This document shows, in pieces, positions 15,591 to 22,335 of a stretch of DNA of 22,335 bases (position 1 is its first letter; every line of letters starts with the position of its first letter). The notes under the pieces are model-generated. The model saw nothing but the letters and a program-made list of their open reading frames with translations, had not been told where the DNA came from and ran no database searches. Both the position numbers and the translations under genes were made by a program. Origin of the DNA: an uncultured beta proteobacterium (GTDB taxonomy: Bacteria > Pseudomonadota > Gammaproteobacteria > Burkholderiales > Burkholderiaceae); the NCBI GenBank assembly GCA_903827075.1, contig CAIKGX010000112.1:1-22335 (forward strand), in the 5' to 3' direction.

Positions 15591-15604
15591 TTGATTTTTC
15601 TCAA
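15591..15604. promoter_or_regulatory. Near-consensus FNR/CRP-family binding site
   Basis: Read on the minus strand, TTGAGAAAAATCAA matches the FNR consensus TTGAT-N4-ATCAA at nine of ten specified positions with the correct four-base spacer. It lies in the 122-base gap before the small Tat protein gene, centred about 30 bases upstream of its ATG. At that distance it would overlap a promoter core, or sit downstream of one, which suits repression more than classic class II activation. Also possible is a weak 5-bp hairpin with no regulator. Seen directly; the regulator is inferred. Confidence 0.5.
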
Positions 15605-15690
15605 GTGTAATTGGTAATTGCATTTTTGACATATTTGTTAGAAATAATTTACTAGAGGAAACACTGAGTTATTCATATTGCGATGCAACA

Positions 15691-16335
15691 TCAAATCATG
15701 TCAAAACTCTGCCCTTCGATAGCCAAGAATTCCCTCGTTAGCGCGGCCACCGGATGGTAAAGATGCATCTCTGGAATATCTTCTATTGCATCGCACAACT
15801 CGTCATACCAAGGGCGAATGTGGTCATTGAAAAAAACCCTTTGATTAGTAAGGTTGGAAATTTCCACATCATCACCCGCAATCAGATAGCGCATGACTTC
15901 ACAAAGAGCGGAAATATGATCCTCCGTTTCGGTGACTTCTTCAGCCGACTCTAGGCCAAAAGCCTCTAAAGCACGGCGAATCTCCACCAAAGGTTTTTCA
16001 TTGAGATGGCCGGCCATGTAAAAGGATCCATTCAGAATCACATTAGGCCTTCCCACGCTAATAAAATTCAAATCAAACTCTTCGTGCCAAGCTTTGGCTG
16101 GATTATTTTTAGCAACCTCAACTACGCTGTGCCAAACCTTGGAGAGTGGTGCATCTTCCGCCTGAACTTCCTGACCCACCGGGATCGAAGCAGCAATTTG
16201 ATCAAGCAACTCTTGATCGGGTGGCAAATGAAACAATCTGGCTATCAAACCATAGAGATCAGCTCTCGCTAGATCTTCAGGCAAACCCACATCCCCTACC
16301 TCGGTTGAGGCAACTTCTTTTTGTTGTTCACTCAT
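15691..16335 (-). CDS. TorD/DmsD-family chaperone for formate dehydrogenase
   Basis: A 214-residue, mostly helical cytoplasmic protein of the TorD-like chaperone family. These proteins bind molybdoenzyme precursors, aid cofactor insertion and hold them back from Tat export until folded. The N-terminal helix LARADLYGLIARLFHLPPDQELLDQIA is typical, as is the substrate-binding stretch FDLNFISVGRPNVILNGSFYMAGHLNEKPL and the later TEDHISALCEVMRYLIAG. The real start is ATG at 16335, overlapping the polyferredoxin stop (ATGA, 4 bases), rather than any upstream codon. The neighbouring alpha subunit carries the Tat signal it would recognise. A 122-base gap separates it from the small Tat protein gene downstream. 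Confidence 0.87.
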   Translation of the reverse strand: MSEQQKEVASTEVGDVGLPEDLARADLYGLIARLFHLPPDQELLDQIAASIPVGQEVQAEDAPLSKVWHSVVEVAKNNPAKAWHEEFDLNFISVGRPNVILNGSFYMAGHLNEKPLVEIRRALEAFGLESAEEVTETEDHISALCEVMRYLIAGDDVEISNLTNQRVFFNDHIRPWYDELCDAIEDIPEMHLYHPVAALTREFLAIEGQSFDMI

Positions 16336-18422
16336 GTTTCTTTTTTCACCATATCGACCACACGACAATCACTACACATTTTGAGCCTATCCAAAGCAGG
16401 CCCAGCAAAGGCACCGTGCGCACCTAACTTAGCCAACATCAGATCTACCATCTTGAGGGTTCCAAAAACCTTGCCGCAACTGATGCAATGGAAAGGCTTG
16501 GTTTCATTTATTTCAACCTTTTGCTTGCGCTGCTCAACCGTTAACAGTCGAGGAGATAATGCCAGCGCTTGCTCAGGGCAAGTCTGCACGCATATCCCAC
16601 ATTGAACACACTGCTTTTCGATGAAGGAGAGTTTTGGCTCATCCAGGTTATCCAATAAGGCCCCTTCAGGACAACTGCCCACGCAAGACATGCATAGCGT
16701 GCAGGCGTCTTTATTAATAGCTAGCCCACCCAATAAAGAGGACTGAGGCAAGGCAAACCCCTCAACAGGAAGTGGTGTCTTGGCCTGTTTTTGTAAATGC
16801 TCTAATACCGCCTCAACAGTCTCCCTCTTCTGATTGCTAAAGCCAAAAGTGGTGGGTGTACACAGCGCAGTCAGTGAACCCCGTTGGCGTAAATGGCCCA
16901 TTGCAGTAGAGACTGCTTGAAGATCATCGCTAGACTGGGCGCAAACCAATTGAATCCGTGCATCAAATCCATAAGCCGAAAGAATGGCGTTGGCTAAATT
17001 ACTCTGGGTTTCTAGCGCAGCGCGATAAGTAGGATCTTCATCGCCACTTAATAAGAGCACTACCTCGCCAAAGCCATAACTCAAAGCACCCAACCAGAAA
17101 TCAAGGCCAGTTGAGGCAATATGTTCAATGCCATAAGGAAGTACAAAGGCTGGTAAACCTTCAAATTGCTTTGGCCTTAAATGTGCAGCGCGGCCCAAGG
17201 CATCAATCATTTGCGTGCCAAGCTTAAGCGTATGCAATAACAAGGTGGGTGCAGTCGATTGCTTTAACTTAGCACTCTGCTCGCTAAATACACGGACTAA
17301 GGTTTTAATTTCTTTACCTTGATGGGGAACGCTGGGATAGTTATAGCGCATTGCACCCGATGGGCAAACAGTAGAACATGCCCCACAACCCATACAGAGG
17401 TTGGGATTCACTTCAACGCTACCTAAGCCACCCTTAAACAAAGAGCTTATCGCCCCCGTAGAACAAACGTCAATACAGGCGCTGCACCCTACTTTTCCAT
17501 TGCGGCCATGCGCACACACTTTTTCGTTGTAAGCAAAGTATTTGGGTTTTTCAAATTCACCAATCAATCCAAGCAATTGGTTTGCAACCAAAGCCTGCTC
17601 CAAGGGATCTTTGCCGGGAGCAAAATAACCTTGCGGGGTTTGGCTCATGCGCATTTGAGGATTGGTGCGCATATCCATCACTAAATCAAATTCTGAACTA
17701 CGCTTACGCTCAACACGATCGAAGGCAATGGCGCCAATGCTTGCGCAGGCAGTAACGCATGCCCGATGCGATTGACATTTATCCAAATCAATCTGAAATG
17801 AATCATCAATTGCATTTTCTGGACACACATCAATACAAGCGCCACAGCGAGTACACATCTCCGGATCAATCGGGTTTTCCAAATCCCAATCTACCGTGAA
17901 GTTACCCAAATAACCATCGAGCTTGGTGACATCACCTGTATAGACTGGGAAATTACGTGTAATGGGTAATGCGCCTGGCTCAGTACAGAGCACCGACACA
18001 TCTAAAGAATCGCTTAACTTTTCTGCCCAAGCTAAAGCTTGATTTCCAGATCCAATAATTAACAGCCTACCCAAGCTTTCGTAATTCACTACAGGCACGG
18101 GCTCAGCTTCTGGCATATCTGCTAATGCAAGTAAGGCAGCAATCTTGGGTCCAGATGATTTGGCCTCTTGCGTCCAGCCTGCCACTTCTCGTATATTGAC
18201 AAACCGCAGTGGCGCCACCAATGGCTTTTCTGATTGGGCCACCAGCTCACCAAATAAGGCACCCTCTTGAGTACATGCGATCACTAGCGGTTCATTGCCA
18301 TCAAGCGCCTTCAAAAACGAGCCGACCTCCTGTCTGCACAATGAGGTATGCATGGTCACACCTAAAGCCTTTGCATCCAATGGCATCGTGCCATTGCAGT
18401 TACAAACTAATTTTTGGCTCAT
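16332..18422 (-). CDS. Polyferredoxin of the formate dehydrogenase region (multi-4Fe-4S protein)
   Basis: A 696-residue soluble iron-sulfur protein. The N-terminus carries a CNCNGTMPL motif and a Rossmann-like LLIIGSGNQALAWAE (about 121-135). Then come cysteine clusters near residues 190-200 (CTRCGACIDVC), 216-226 (CQSHRACVTAC), 303-320, 343-353 (CMGCGACSTVC), 574-584 (CTLCMSCVGSC) and 605-615 (CVQCGICVQTC). The C-terminal CISC and CSDC pairs (about 646 and 683) could bind zinc. That is five or six [4Fe-4S] sites. Homologues are standard members of betaproteobacterial formate dehydrogenase loci, without a settled role; electron supply to assembly or an alternative cytosolic acceptor are options. 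ATG at 18422 is used, with AAGAAGAAG upstream. It overlaps the chaperone gene by 4 bases. Confidence 0.85.
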   Translation of the reverse strand: MSQKLVCNCNGTMPLDAKALGVTMHTSLCRQEVGSFLKALDGNEPLVIACTQEGALFGELVAQSEKPLVAPLRFVNIREVAGWTQEAKSSGPKIAALLALADMPEAEPVPVVNYESLGRLLIIGSGNQALAWAEKLSDSLDVSVLCTEPGALPITRNFPVYTGDVTKLDGYLGNFTVDWDLENPIDPEMCTRCGACIDVCPENAIDDSFQIDLDKCQSHRACVTACASIGAIAFDRVERKRSSEFDLVMDMRTNPQMRMSQTPQGYFAPGKDPLEQALVANQLLGLIGEFEKPKYFAYNEKVCAHGRNGKVGCSACIDVCSTGAISSLFKGGLGSVEVNPNLCMGCGACSTVCPSGAMRYNYPSVPHQGKEIKTLVRVFSEQSAKLKQSTAPTLLLHTLKLGTQMIDALGRAAHLRPKQFEGLPAFVLPYGIEHIASTGLDFWLGALSYGFGEVVLLLSGDEDPTYRAALETQSNLANAILSAYGFDARIQLVCAQSSDDLQAVSTAMGHLRQRGSLTALCTPTTFGFSNQKRETVEAVLEHLQKQAKTPLPVEGFALPQSSLLGGLAINKDACTLCMSCVGSCPEGALLDNLDEPKLSFIEKQCVQCGICVQTCPEQALALSPRLLTVEQRKQKVEINETKPFHCISCGKVFGTLKMVDLMLAKLGAHGAFAGPALDRLKMCSDCRVVDMVKKET

Positions 18423-18433
18423 CACTCTTCTTC

Positions 18434-18991
18434 TTAACTGGTTTTCTTATCGACTGGGGTGGAGTCTAATTGATCGATACCCTCTGTAGGCAATCGATCT
18501 ATGGATGTTAAATCAGTCTGATTGCGCAAGGGTAAAGTCTGCTTTGATTCAGAATCCGGTAACGGCAGAGTGCCGCTCGCGTTTTCCTCCTCAATAGGGC
18601 TTCCATCCTCTTTGCGGAAAATATTAAGCATGTCTGACTGAACCATGCGTTTGAGCATTTCCAAGGGGATCGGATCGGGCTTGGAATAATCATCGATATA
18701 AATATCCAAGCCATCCATCACATTGAAGTGAGGATCTGAGAACATCTTTTTTAAAGCCGCTTGTTGAACAGCAGGATCGACTCCAGGCTGCATAAAAGCT
18801 GAGAAGTCTGGCGCAAAACGATCAATTTTCTCTACATCCTCCAAGGATGCTAGTGGAGGCGCAGGAATGGCATCCGCTTCATTTACGGTAGGCGCTGTTG
18901 ATTGAGCGACTACTTGTTTATCTGCCTGCTCAGGCTCAAGGGTTTCGCCGGCCTTACGGCGTGACCAGCGATTGAGAAATCCGCCAGCCAT
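18434..18991 (-). CDS. DUF3306-family protein of the formate dehydrogenase region
   Basis: A 185-residue protein recognised by the start MAGGFLNRWSRRKAGE and by its fixed place between DUF3305 and polyferredoxin genes. A Pro/Ala-rich linker precedes a conserved core (about residues 48-125). That core reads LASLEDVEKIDRFAPDFSAFMQPGVDPAVQQAALKKMFSDPHFNVMDGLDIYIDDYSKPDPIP in pieces and has many acidic residues. The C-terminal 55 residues are polar and probably disordered. No cysteines or enzyme motifs are seen. The family function is unknown; the context implies assembly or maturation of formate dehydrogenase. Its ATG overlaps the DUF3305 stop by one base (TAATG). Confidence 0.82.
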   Translation of the reverse strand: MAGGFLNRWSRRKAGETLEPEQADKQVVAQSTAPTVNEADAIPAPPLASLEDVEKIDRFAPDFSAFMQPGVDPAVQQAALKKMFSDPHFNVMDGLDIYIDDYSKPDPIPLEMLKRMVQSDMLNIFRKEDGSPIEEENASGTLPLPDSESKQTLPLRNQTDLTSIDRLPTEGIDQLDSTPVDKKTS

Positions 18992-19530
18992 TAATCCTCT
19001 CCTGAGCGCTCAGCGCCTTTGAATGATGCTGGACGGTGCCGTTTCTTTGGTTCAGGCCGGTAATGCTCATTGACATATTCCTGTAACCAAGCTGCATGCT
19101 CGTCACTGAGAAGCACGGAGTCGACTGATTCCCCACCATCAAGCAAGCGAGCAGCTTCGTTATAGCTCACACAAATTCGATGTGGAACCGCAAATTGAGG
19201 CTCTACTCGGGCCAGATCAATGGATGATGAATTAATGTAGCTCCCAATATCCTCCTCAAGACGCCACATGACAAACCAACAAGGCTTAGCAGAAGAAAGA
19301 TTGAGATAGTAGCCTTCCGCTTCATCTGGAAATAGATTGAGCTCAAAACCGGTAAAGAGCCAAGACTCTCCATCATCATCGCGCCCTAAGAATTGACCAC
19401 TGATTTGATCGCCTTCATTTCTTGAAGAGGCAAATTGCCCAAAATCGGGCAATACCTCACAAGGAGCCCAACGAAATGAGATCCATGGATTATCAATATT
19501 CTGCTTACGCATCACTACTGCAAAGCGCAT
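18991..19530 (-). CDS. DUF3305-family protein of the formate dehydrogenase region
   Basis: A 179-residue cytoplasmic protein with the family N-terminus (VVMRKQNIDNPWISFRWAP) and WLFTGFELNLFPDEAEGYYLNLS, then a CWFVMWR segment and IDLARVEPQFAVPHRICVSYNEAARLLDGGE. The C-terminus is basic. The family function is unknown, but it occurs almost exclusively next to DUF3306 and formate dehydrogenase genes. The Trp-rich, beta-strand-like make-up suggests a small binding domain rather than an enzyme. AAGGA at good spacing precedes the ATG, and only 6 bases separate it from the stop of the upstream Mrp/ApbC gene, so the iron-sulfur carrier is probably part of this operon. It overlaps DUF3306 by one base. 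Confidence 0.82.
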   Translation of the reverse strand: MRFAVVMRKQNIDNPWISFRWAPCEVLPDFGQFASSRNEGDQISGQFLGRDDDGESWLFTGFELNLFPDEAEGYYLNLSSAKPCWFVMWRLEEDIGSYINSSSIDLARVEPQFAVPHRICVSYNEAARLLDGGESVDSVLLSDEHAAWLQEYVNEHYRPEPKKRHRPASFKGAERSGED

Positions 19531-19536
19531 AAATCC

Positions 19537-20625
19537 TTAGGTATTTTGAACAACGATATTAGGAAACTTACTGCTCATATCTTTTGAAAGACTAGCTACT
19601 TTGATGGCCACTTGCCGAGCGATAGTTTTATAGATGGCACTAATGGCTCCATCGGGATCAGCCACTACAGTTGGACGCCCTGCATCGGCCTGCTCGCGAA
19701 TAGACAGATTGAGTGGGAGAGCACCTAAGAATTGGGTGTCATATTCTTTACACATCTTTTCACCGCCACCCGCGCCAAATACATGCTCTTCATGACCGCA
19801 ACTAGGGCAAATATAGGTACTCATATTTTCAATAATGCCAACGATCGGTACACCAACCTTCTCAAACATCTTGAGGCCTTTACGAGCATCTAACAGGGCA
19901 ATATCTTGAGGGGTAGTCACAATGACAGCGCCAGTTACTGGCACTTTCTGGGATAGGGTGAGCTGAATATCACCAGTACCGGGAGGCATATCAACAATCA
20001 AATAATCTAGATCACGCCAGCGTGTTTGACGGAGCAATTGCTCCAGTGCAGATGTCACCATGGGACCGCGCCACACCATAGGACTGTCTTCTTCAATCAA
20101 GAAACCAATTGAGCTCGCCTGTAAGCCATGGCCTTCCATGGGCTCGATCGTATTTTCTTCAATCGATTCTGGTCGACCCGTTATGCCCAGCATCATCGGT
20201 AAGCTAGGGCCATAAATATCAGCATCTAAAATTCCTACTTGAGCACCCTCTGCTGCCAATGCCAAAGCGAGATTTACTGAAGTGGTAGATTTTCCTACTC
20301 CACCCTTTCCGCTAGCAACAGCAACAATATTTTTAACGCCTGGCAATAACTTCACGCCGCGTTGCACAGCATGGGACACAACAAGACTACTCACATTCAC
20401 GCTAACATTTTTGACTTCAGGCAGAGCGCGCAGTGCATTAATGACCGACTTGCGAATATCGTCAAATTGACTTTTAGCGGGATATCCTAAAACAATATCT
20501 AGATTGATGTTGCCGTCTTCAACACGCAGATTTTTCACCGCCTTTGCAGTGAAAAAATCGATTTGCGTATTGGGGTCAATAAGCCCTTTTAACGCTGCTT
20601 GAACAGCTTCTACAGTAACAGCCAA
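19537..20625 (-). CDS. apbC: Mrp/ApbC iron-sulfur cluster carrier ATPase
   Basis: A 362-residue P-loop ATPase that carries and transfers [4Fe-4S] clusters to apo-proteins in the cytoplasm. An N-terminal DUF59/MIP18-like domain (about 1-85) precedes the deviant Walker A GKGGVGKST (106-114), DADIYGPSLP (134-143), VDMPPGTGD and the cluster-binding C273-P-S-C276 pair. The start codon is TTG at 20625, supported by a strong AGGAG six bases upstream; no ATG lies near the expected N-terminus. It sits 6 bases before DUF3305, heading the formate dehydrogenase maturation genes. An Fe-S carrier expressed together with an enzyme set holding a dozen or so clusters is a sensible arrangement. It may also serve the whole cell. 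Confidence 0.92.
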   Translation of the reverse strand: MAVTVEAVQAALKGLIDPNTQIDFFTAKAVKNLRVEDGNINLDIVLGYPAKSQFDDIRKSVINALRALPEVKNVSVNVSSLVVSHAVQRGVKLLPGVKNIVAVASGKGGVGKSTTSVNLALALAAEGAQVGILDADIYGPSLPMMLGITGRPESIEENTIEPMEGHGLQASSIGFLIEEDSPMVWRGPMVTSALEQLLRQTRWRDLDYLIVDMPPGTGDIQLTLSQKVPVTGAVIVTTPQDIALLDARKGLKMFEKVGVPIVGIIENMSTYICPSCGHEEHVFGAGGGEKMCKEYDTQFLGALPLNLSIREQADAGRPTVVADPDGAISAIYKTIARQVAIKVASLSKDMSSKFPNIVVQNT

Positions 20626-20712
20626 AACACTCTCCTAAGAATAACAATCCCAACAAGAACTCGAAAGCCCACTTATTTAACGGTTAGGATCAATTGAATA
20701 GCGCCTAGATTA

Positions 20713-20743
20713 ACCGCTCATGCAAAATTTTGCTTAAAGCGGT
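20713..20743 (-). terminator. Hairpin after copZ, possible terminator
   Basis: ACCGCT at 20713-20718 pairs with AGCGGT at 20738-20743, enclosing the perfect 12-base palindrome GCAAAATTTTGC (20722-20733). Together they form a long, slightly bulged stem. It begins one base after the copZ stop when read on the minus strand and lies ahead of apbC. No run of T follows, so a rho-independent terminator is uncertain; it could instead be a protein-binding palindrome in the apbC promoter region. The rest of the 119-base gap shows no clear promoter. Confidence 0.4.
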
Positions 20744-20744
20744 A

Positions 20745-20939
20745 CTAATTCGCTACAGGAAAGCCCGCATCAGATATCAGCTGGGCAGCTAGCTCTGGAG
20801 ATAGGCTAGTTTCAAGTCTAAGGATTTGGGTTGCTAAGTCAGCCTGTACTTTAGCCTGGGGATCTTGAGCCTGAACCGCCCGAGTAACGGCATTAATACA
20901 CCCACCGCAAGTCATTCCGGAAACTGTGAGAGTAAACAT
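20745..20939 (-). CDS. copZ: Copper chaperone, heavy-metal-associated domain (CopZ-like)
   Basis: A 64-residue cytoplasmic HMA-domain protein of the ferredoxin-like fold that binds Cu(I) through the MTCGGC motif (M9, C11, C14) and hands it to a P-type ATPase. The order strand, GMTCGGC, helix CINAVTRAVQ, strands, then an acidic helix LSPELAAQLISDAGF is complete for the family. The start at 20939 has AAAGG at proper spacing; longer in-frame starts add a hydrophobic stretch atypical of CopZ. It is divergent from the copper ATPase gene across a 77-base gap, so both may respond to one regulator. The loop lacks the usual Tyr/Lys signature that would distinguish copper from other soft metals. Confidence 0.85.
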   Translation of the reverse strand: MFTLTVSGMTCGGCINAVTRAVQAQDPQAKVQADLATQILRLETSLSPELAAQLISDAGFPVAN

Positions 20940-21016
20940 GATTACCTTTATCTTAAGTAGTCTTGTAAATGAGAAATAACACACCCTTTGAAACCTTGCT
21001 GTAGATTATCTTCTAT
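20940..21016. promoter_or_regulatory. Divergent copZ/copA intergenic region
   Basis: These 77 bases must hold the control of both copper genes. TTGAAA at 20988-20993 could be a -35 element toward copA, but no good -10 follows at 17 bases, and no clear CueR-type dyad is visible. There is no Shine-Dalgarno before the copA ATG. The regulator gene, if linked, lies outside the window. Confidence 0.3.
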
Positions 21017-22335
21017 ATGAGTACTGAAAAACCCGTAAATTCTGATTTCTATACCCTAGATATTGGGGGCATGACCTGCGCCTCTTGTGTGGGTCGGGTT
21101 GAAAAAGCGTTGAACAACATCCCCGGTGTTGAGGCGGCCACTGTCAATCTGGCGACCGAACAAGCCAAAATACGGCTCAAAGATGGTTCAGCAATCCGTA
21201 TGCAAGAAATCATCTCCTCAATCCAAAAAACGGGATATGAGGCCAAGGAGAGCACCCCCCATGGCAGTGGTGGTGAACTTGCTTCAAAGCCCTTTTGGGC
21301 TAACGATGGTTTGGGGCGTGTACTTCTGAGTTTTATTCTTTCGGCGCCCCTTGTCTTACCGATGTTCTTAATGCCTTTTGGCATTCATTGGTCTTTATCA
21401 CCAAAATGGCAATTCATCCTAGCTACTCCTGTTCAATTTATATTGGGGTGGCGTTTTTATAAAGCTGGGTATAAATCCGTGATGGCTGGCGCTGGCAATA
21501 TGGATTTATTGGTTGCGCTTGGCACTAGTGCAGCATACGGTCTAAGTATTTACCAAATGTTGGTCGTACCCCATGCTCATCAGGAGCTCTACTTTGAGGG
21601 GTCCGCAGTCATTATCTGCATGGTCTTATTGGGTAAATGGCTTGAAGCAAGAGCAAAGCAACAAACCAGCGAAGCGATTCGCGCCCTACAAAAACTGTGG
21701 CCCGAGCATGCGAAAGTACTAGACGCTGAATTGCTTATTACAGATGGCACTCTACTCGATCAATATCGAGATCTTCCTTTGGATCAAATTCTTCCAAAAG
21801 ATCGGGTTCTAGTCTTGCCAGGCGAGCGCATCCCGGTAGACGGCAATATCTTATTAGGCGCAAGTCACGTTGATGAATCCCTGCTGACTGGCGAAAGCGA
21901 TCCCGTTAAAAAAGGGATTGGCGCAAAAGTTATTGGTGGCGCACTGAATGGTGAAGGCGTCCTCGTCATAGAGGCCTCAGCAGTTGGTATAGAAAGCATT
22001 CTCGCAAAGATCATCACCTTAGTAGAGGATGCCCAAACCCAAAAGGCTCCGATACAAAAACTAGTAGATCAAGTCAGCGCTGTTTTTGTCCCAACCGTTA
22101 TTGTGATCGCCGCAATTACCGCTCTTGCCAACTGGTATTTTTTAGACTCTGCATCTATTGCTATTTTGCGTGCAGTATCTGTATTGGTCATTGCTTGTCC
22201 TTGCGCGCTTGGACTAGCAACTCCCGCAGCCATCATGGCAGGCACTGGAGTTGCAGCGCGCTTTGGTATTTTAATTAAAGATCCACAGGTACTTGAGCAA
22301 GCGCATCGTCTGAGTATTGTGGCGTTCGATAAGAC
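21017..22335 (+). CDS. copA: Copper-translocating P-type ATPase CopA (3' end outside window)
   Basis: The first 439 residues of a P1B-type ATPase that exports Cu(I) across the inner membrane. One N-terminal HMA domain has GMTCASC (M19, C21, C24). Membrane helices follow (about 100-120, 130-147, 163-184, 195-208), then the actuator domain with LLTGES (TGE at 291-293), two more helices, and the transport motif C394-P-C396 in ACPCALGLATPAA. The frame is open to the last base, and the window stops within the DKT phosphorylation motif (VAFDK then a partial codon), so the catalytic domain is missing only because of the window edge. Its CPC and single HMA domain indicate the Cu(I)/Ag(I) class. The ATG at 21017 has no visible ribosome site. 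Divergent from copZ. Confidence 0.93.
   Translation, partial: MSTEKPVNSDFYTLDIGGMTCASCVGRVEKALNNIPGVEAATVNLATEQAKIRLKDGSAIRMQEIISSIQKTGYEAKESTPHGSGGELASKPFWANDGLGRVLLSFILSAPLVLPMFLMPFGIHWSLSPKWQFILATPVQFILGWRFYKAGYKSVMAGAGNMDLLVALGTSAAYGLSIYQMLVVPHAHQELYFEGSAVIICMVLLGKWLEARAKQQTSEAIRALQKLWPEHAKVLDAELLITDGTLLDQYRDLPLDQILPKDRVLVLPGERIPVDGNILLGASHVDESLLTGESDPVKKGIGAKVIGGALNGEGVLVIEASAVGIESILAKIITLVEDAQTQKAPIQKLVDQVSAVFVPTVIVIAAITALANWYFLDSASIAILRAVSVLVIACPCALGLATPAAIMAGTGVAARFGILIKDPQVLEQAHRLSIVAFDK

Noticed and set aside
15631..15660. TTGACA-like -35 on the plus strand in the gap before the Tat protein gene
   Set aside because: No -10 at suitable spacing, and no plus-strand gene follows.
20940..21016. 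CueR-type operator between copZ and copA
   Set aside because: A CCTTGCTG fragment resembles part of a known copA promoter, but the symmetrical partner is missing and promoter spacing does not fit.

Overview
The window reads as a compact chromosomal segment of a betaproteobacterium. The moderate GC content and the formate dehydrogenase neighbourhood (DUF3305, DUF3306, polyferredoxin, TorD-like chaperone, small Tat protein, then alpha, beta and gamma subunits) suggest Burkholderiales. My best guess is a Polynucleobacter-like genome, from general resemblance rather than a search. No rRNA, tRNA, CRISPR, phage or insertion sequence is visible, and no stretch over 300 bases lacks a gene.

Region 1 (1-6074) is acyl-CoA and ketone-body metabolism. 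HMG-CoA lyase (+) faces a minus-strand run of family III CoA-transferase, YqaA-like membrane protein and 3-hydroxybutyrate dehydrogenase. A divergent plus-strand pair follows: acyl-CoA dehydrogenase and a second family III CoA-transferase. Together they could activate an organic acid to its CoA ester, oxidise it, and cleave an HMG-CoA-type intermediate to acetyl-CoA and acetoacetate, which the dehydrogenase interconverts with 3-hydroxybutyrate. The real substrate cannot be read from sequence.

Region 2 (6071-8498, minus) is a tight three-gene operon: a BFD-like [2Fe-2S] protein, an endonuclease/exonuclease/phosphatase-family enzyme and cardiolipin synthase. The genes overlap by 1 and 4 bases.

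Region 3 (8565-20625) is the core. TupB and TupC, the permease and ATPase of a tungstate-type ABC transporter without an adjacent binding protein, sit tail to tail with a minus-strand formate dehydrogenase locus. That locus reads, in transcription order: Mrp/ApbC iron-sulfur carrier, DUF3305, DUF3306, a 696-residue polyferredoxin, TorD-like chaperone, a small Tat-signal protein, the Cys-type Mo/W catalytic alpha subunit, the four-cluster beta subunit, a small lipoprotein, the cytochrome b gamma subunit, and a small secreted Pro/Ala-rich protein. A near-consensus FNR/CRP-type palindrome lies just upstream of the structural half. Oxyanion uptake, Fe-S delivery, folding and export, and the membrane-anchored respiratory enzyme are thus gathered in one block.

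Region 4 (20745-22335) is copper homeostasis: a CopZ-like chaperone (-) divergent from a CopA P-type ATPase (+), which the window edge cuts inside its phosphorylation motif.

Nothing here is a clear new defence or mobile system. The most interesting unknowns are the two small exported proteins embedded among the formate dehydrogenase genes, the TupBC pair without TupA, and apparent active-site substitutions in a CoA-transferase, the acyl-CoA dehydrogenase and TupC.
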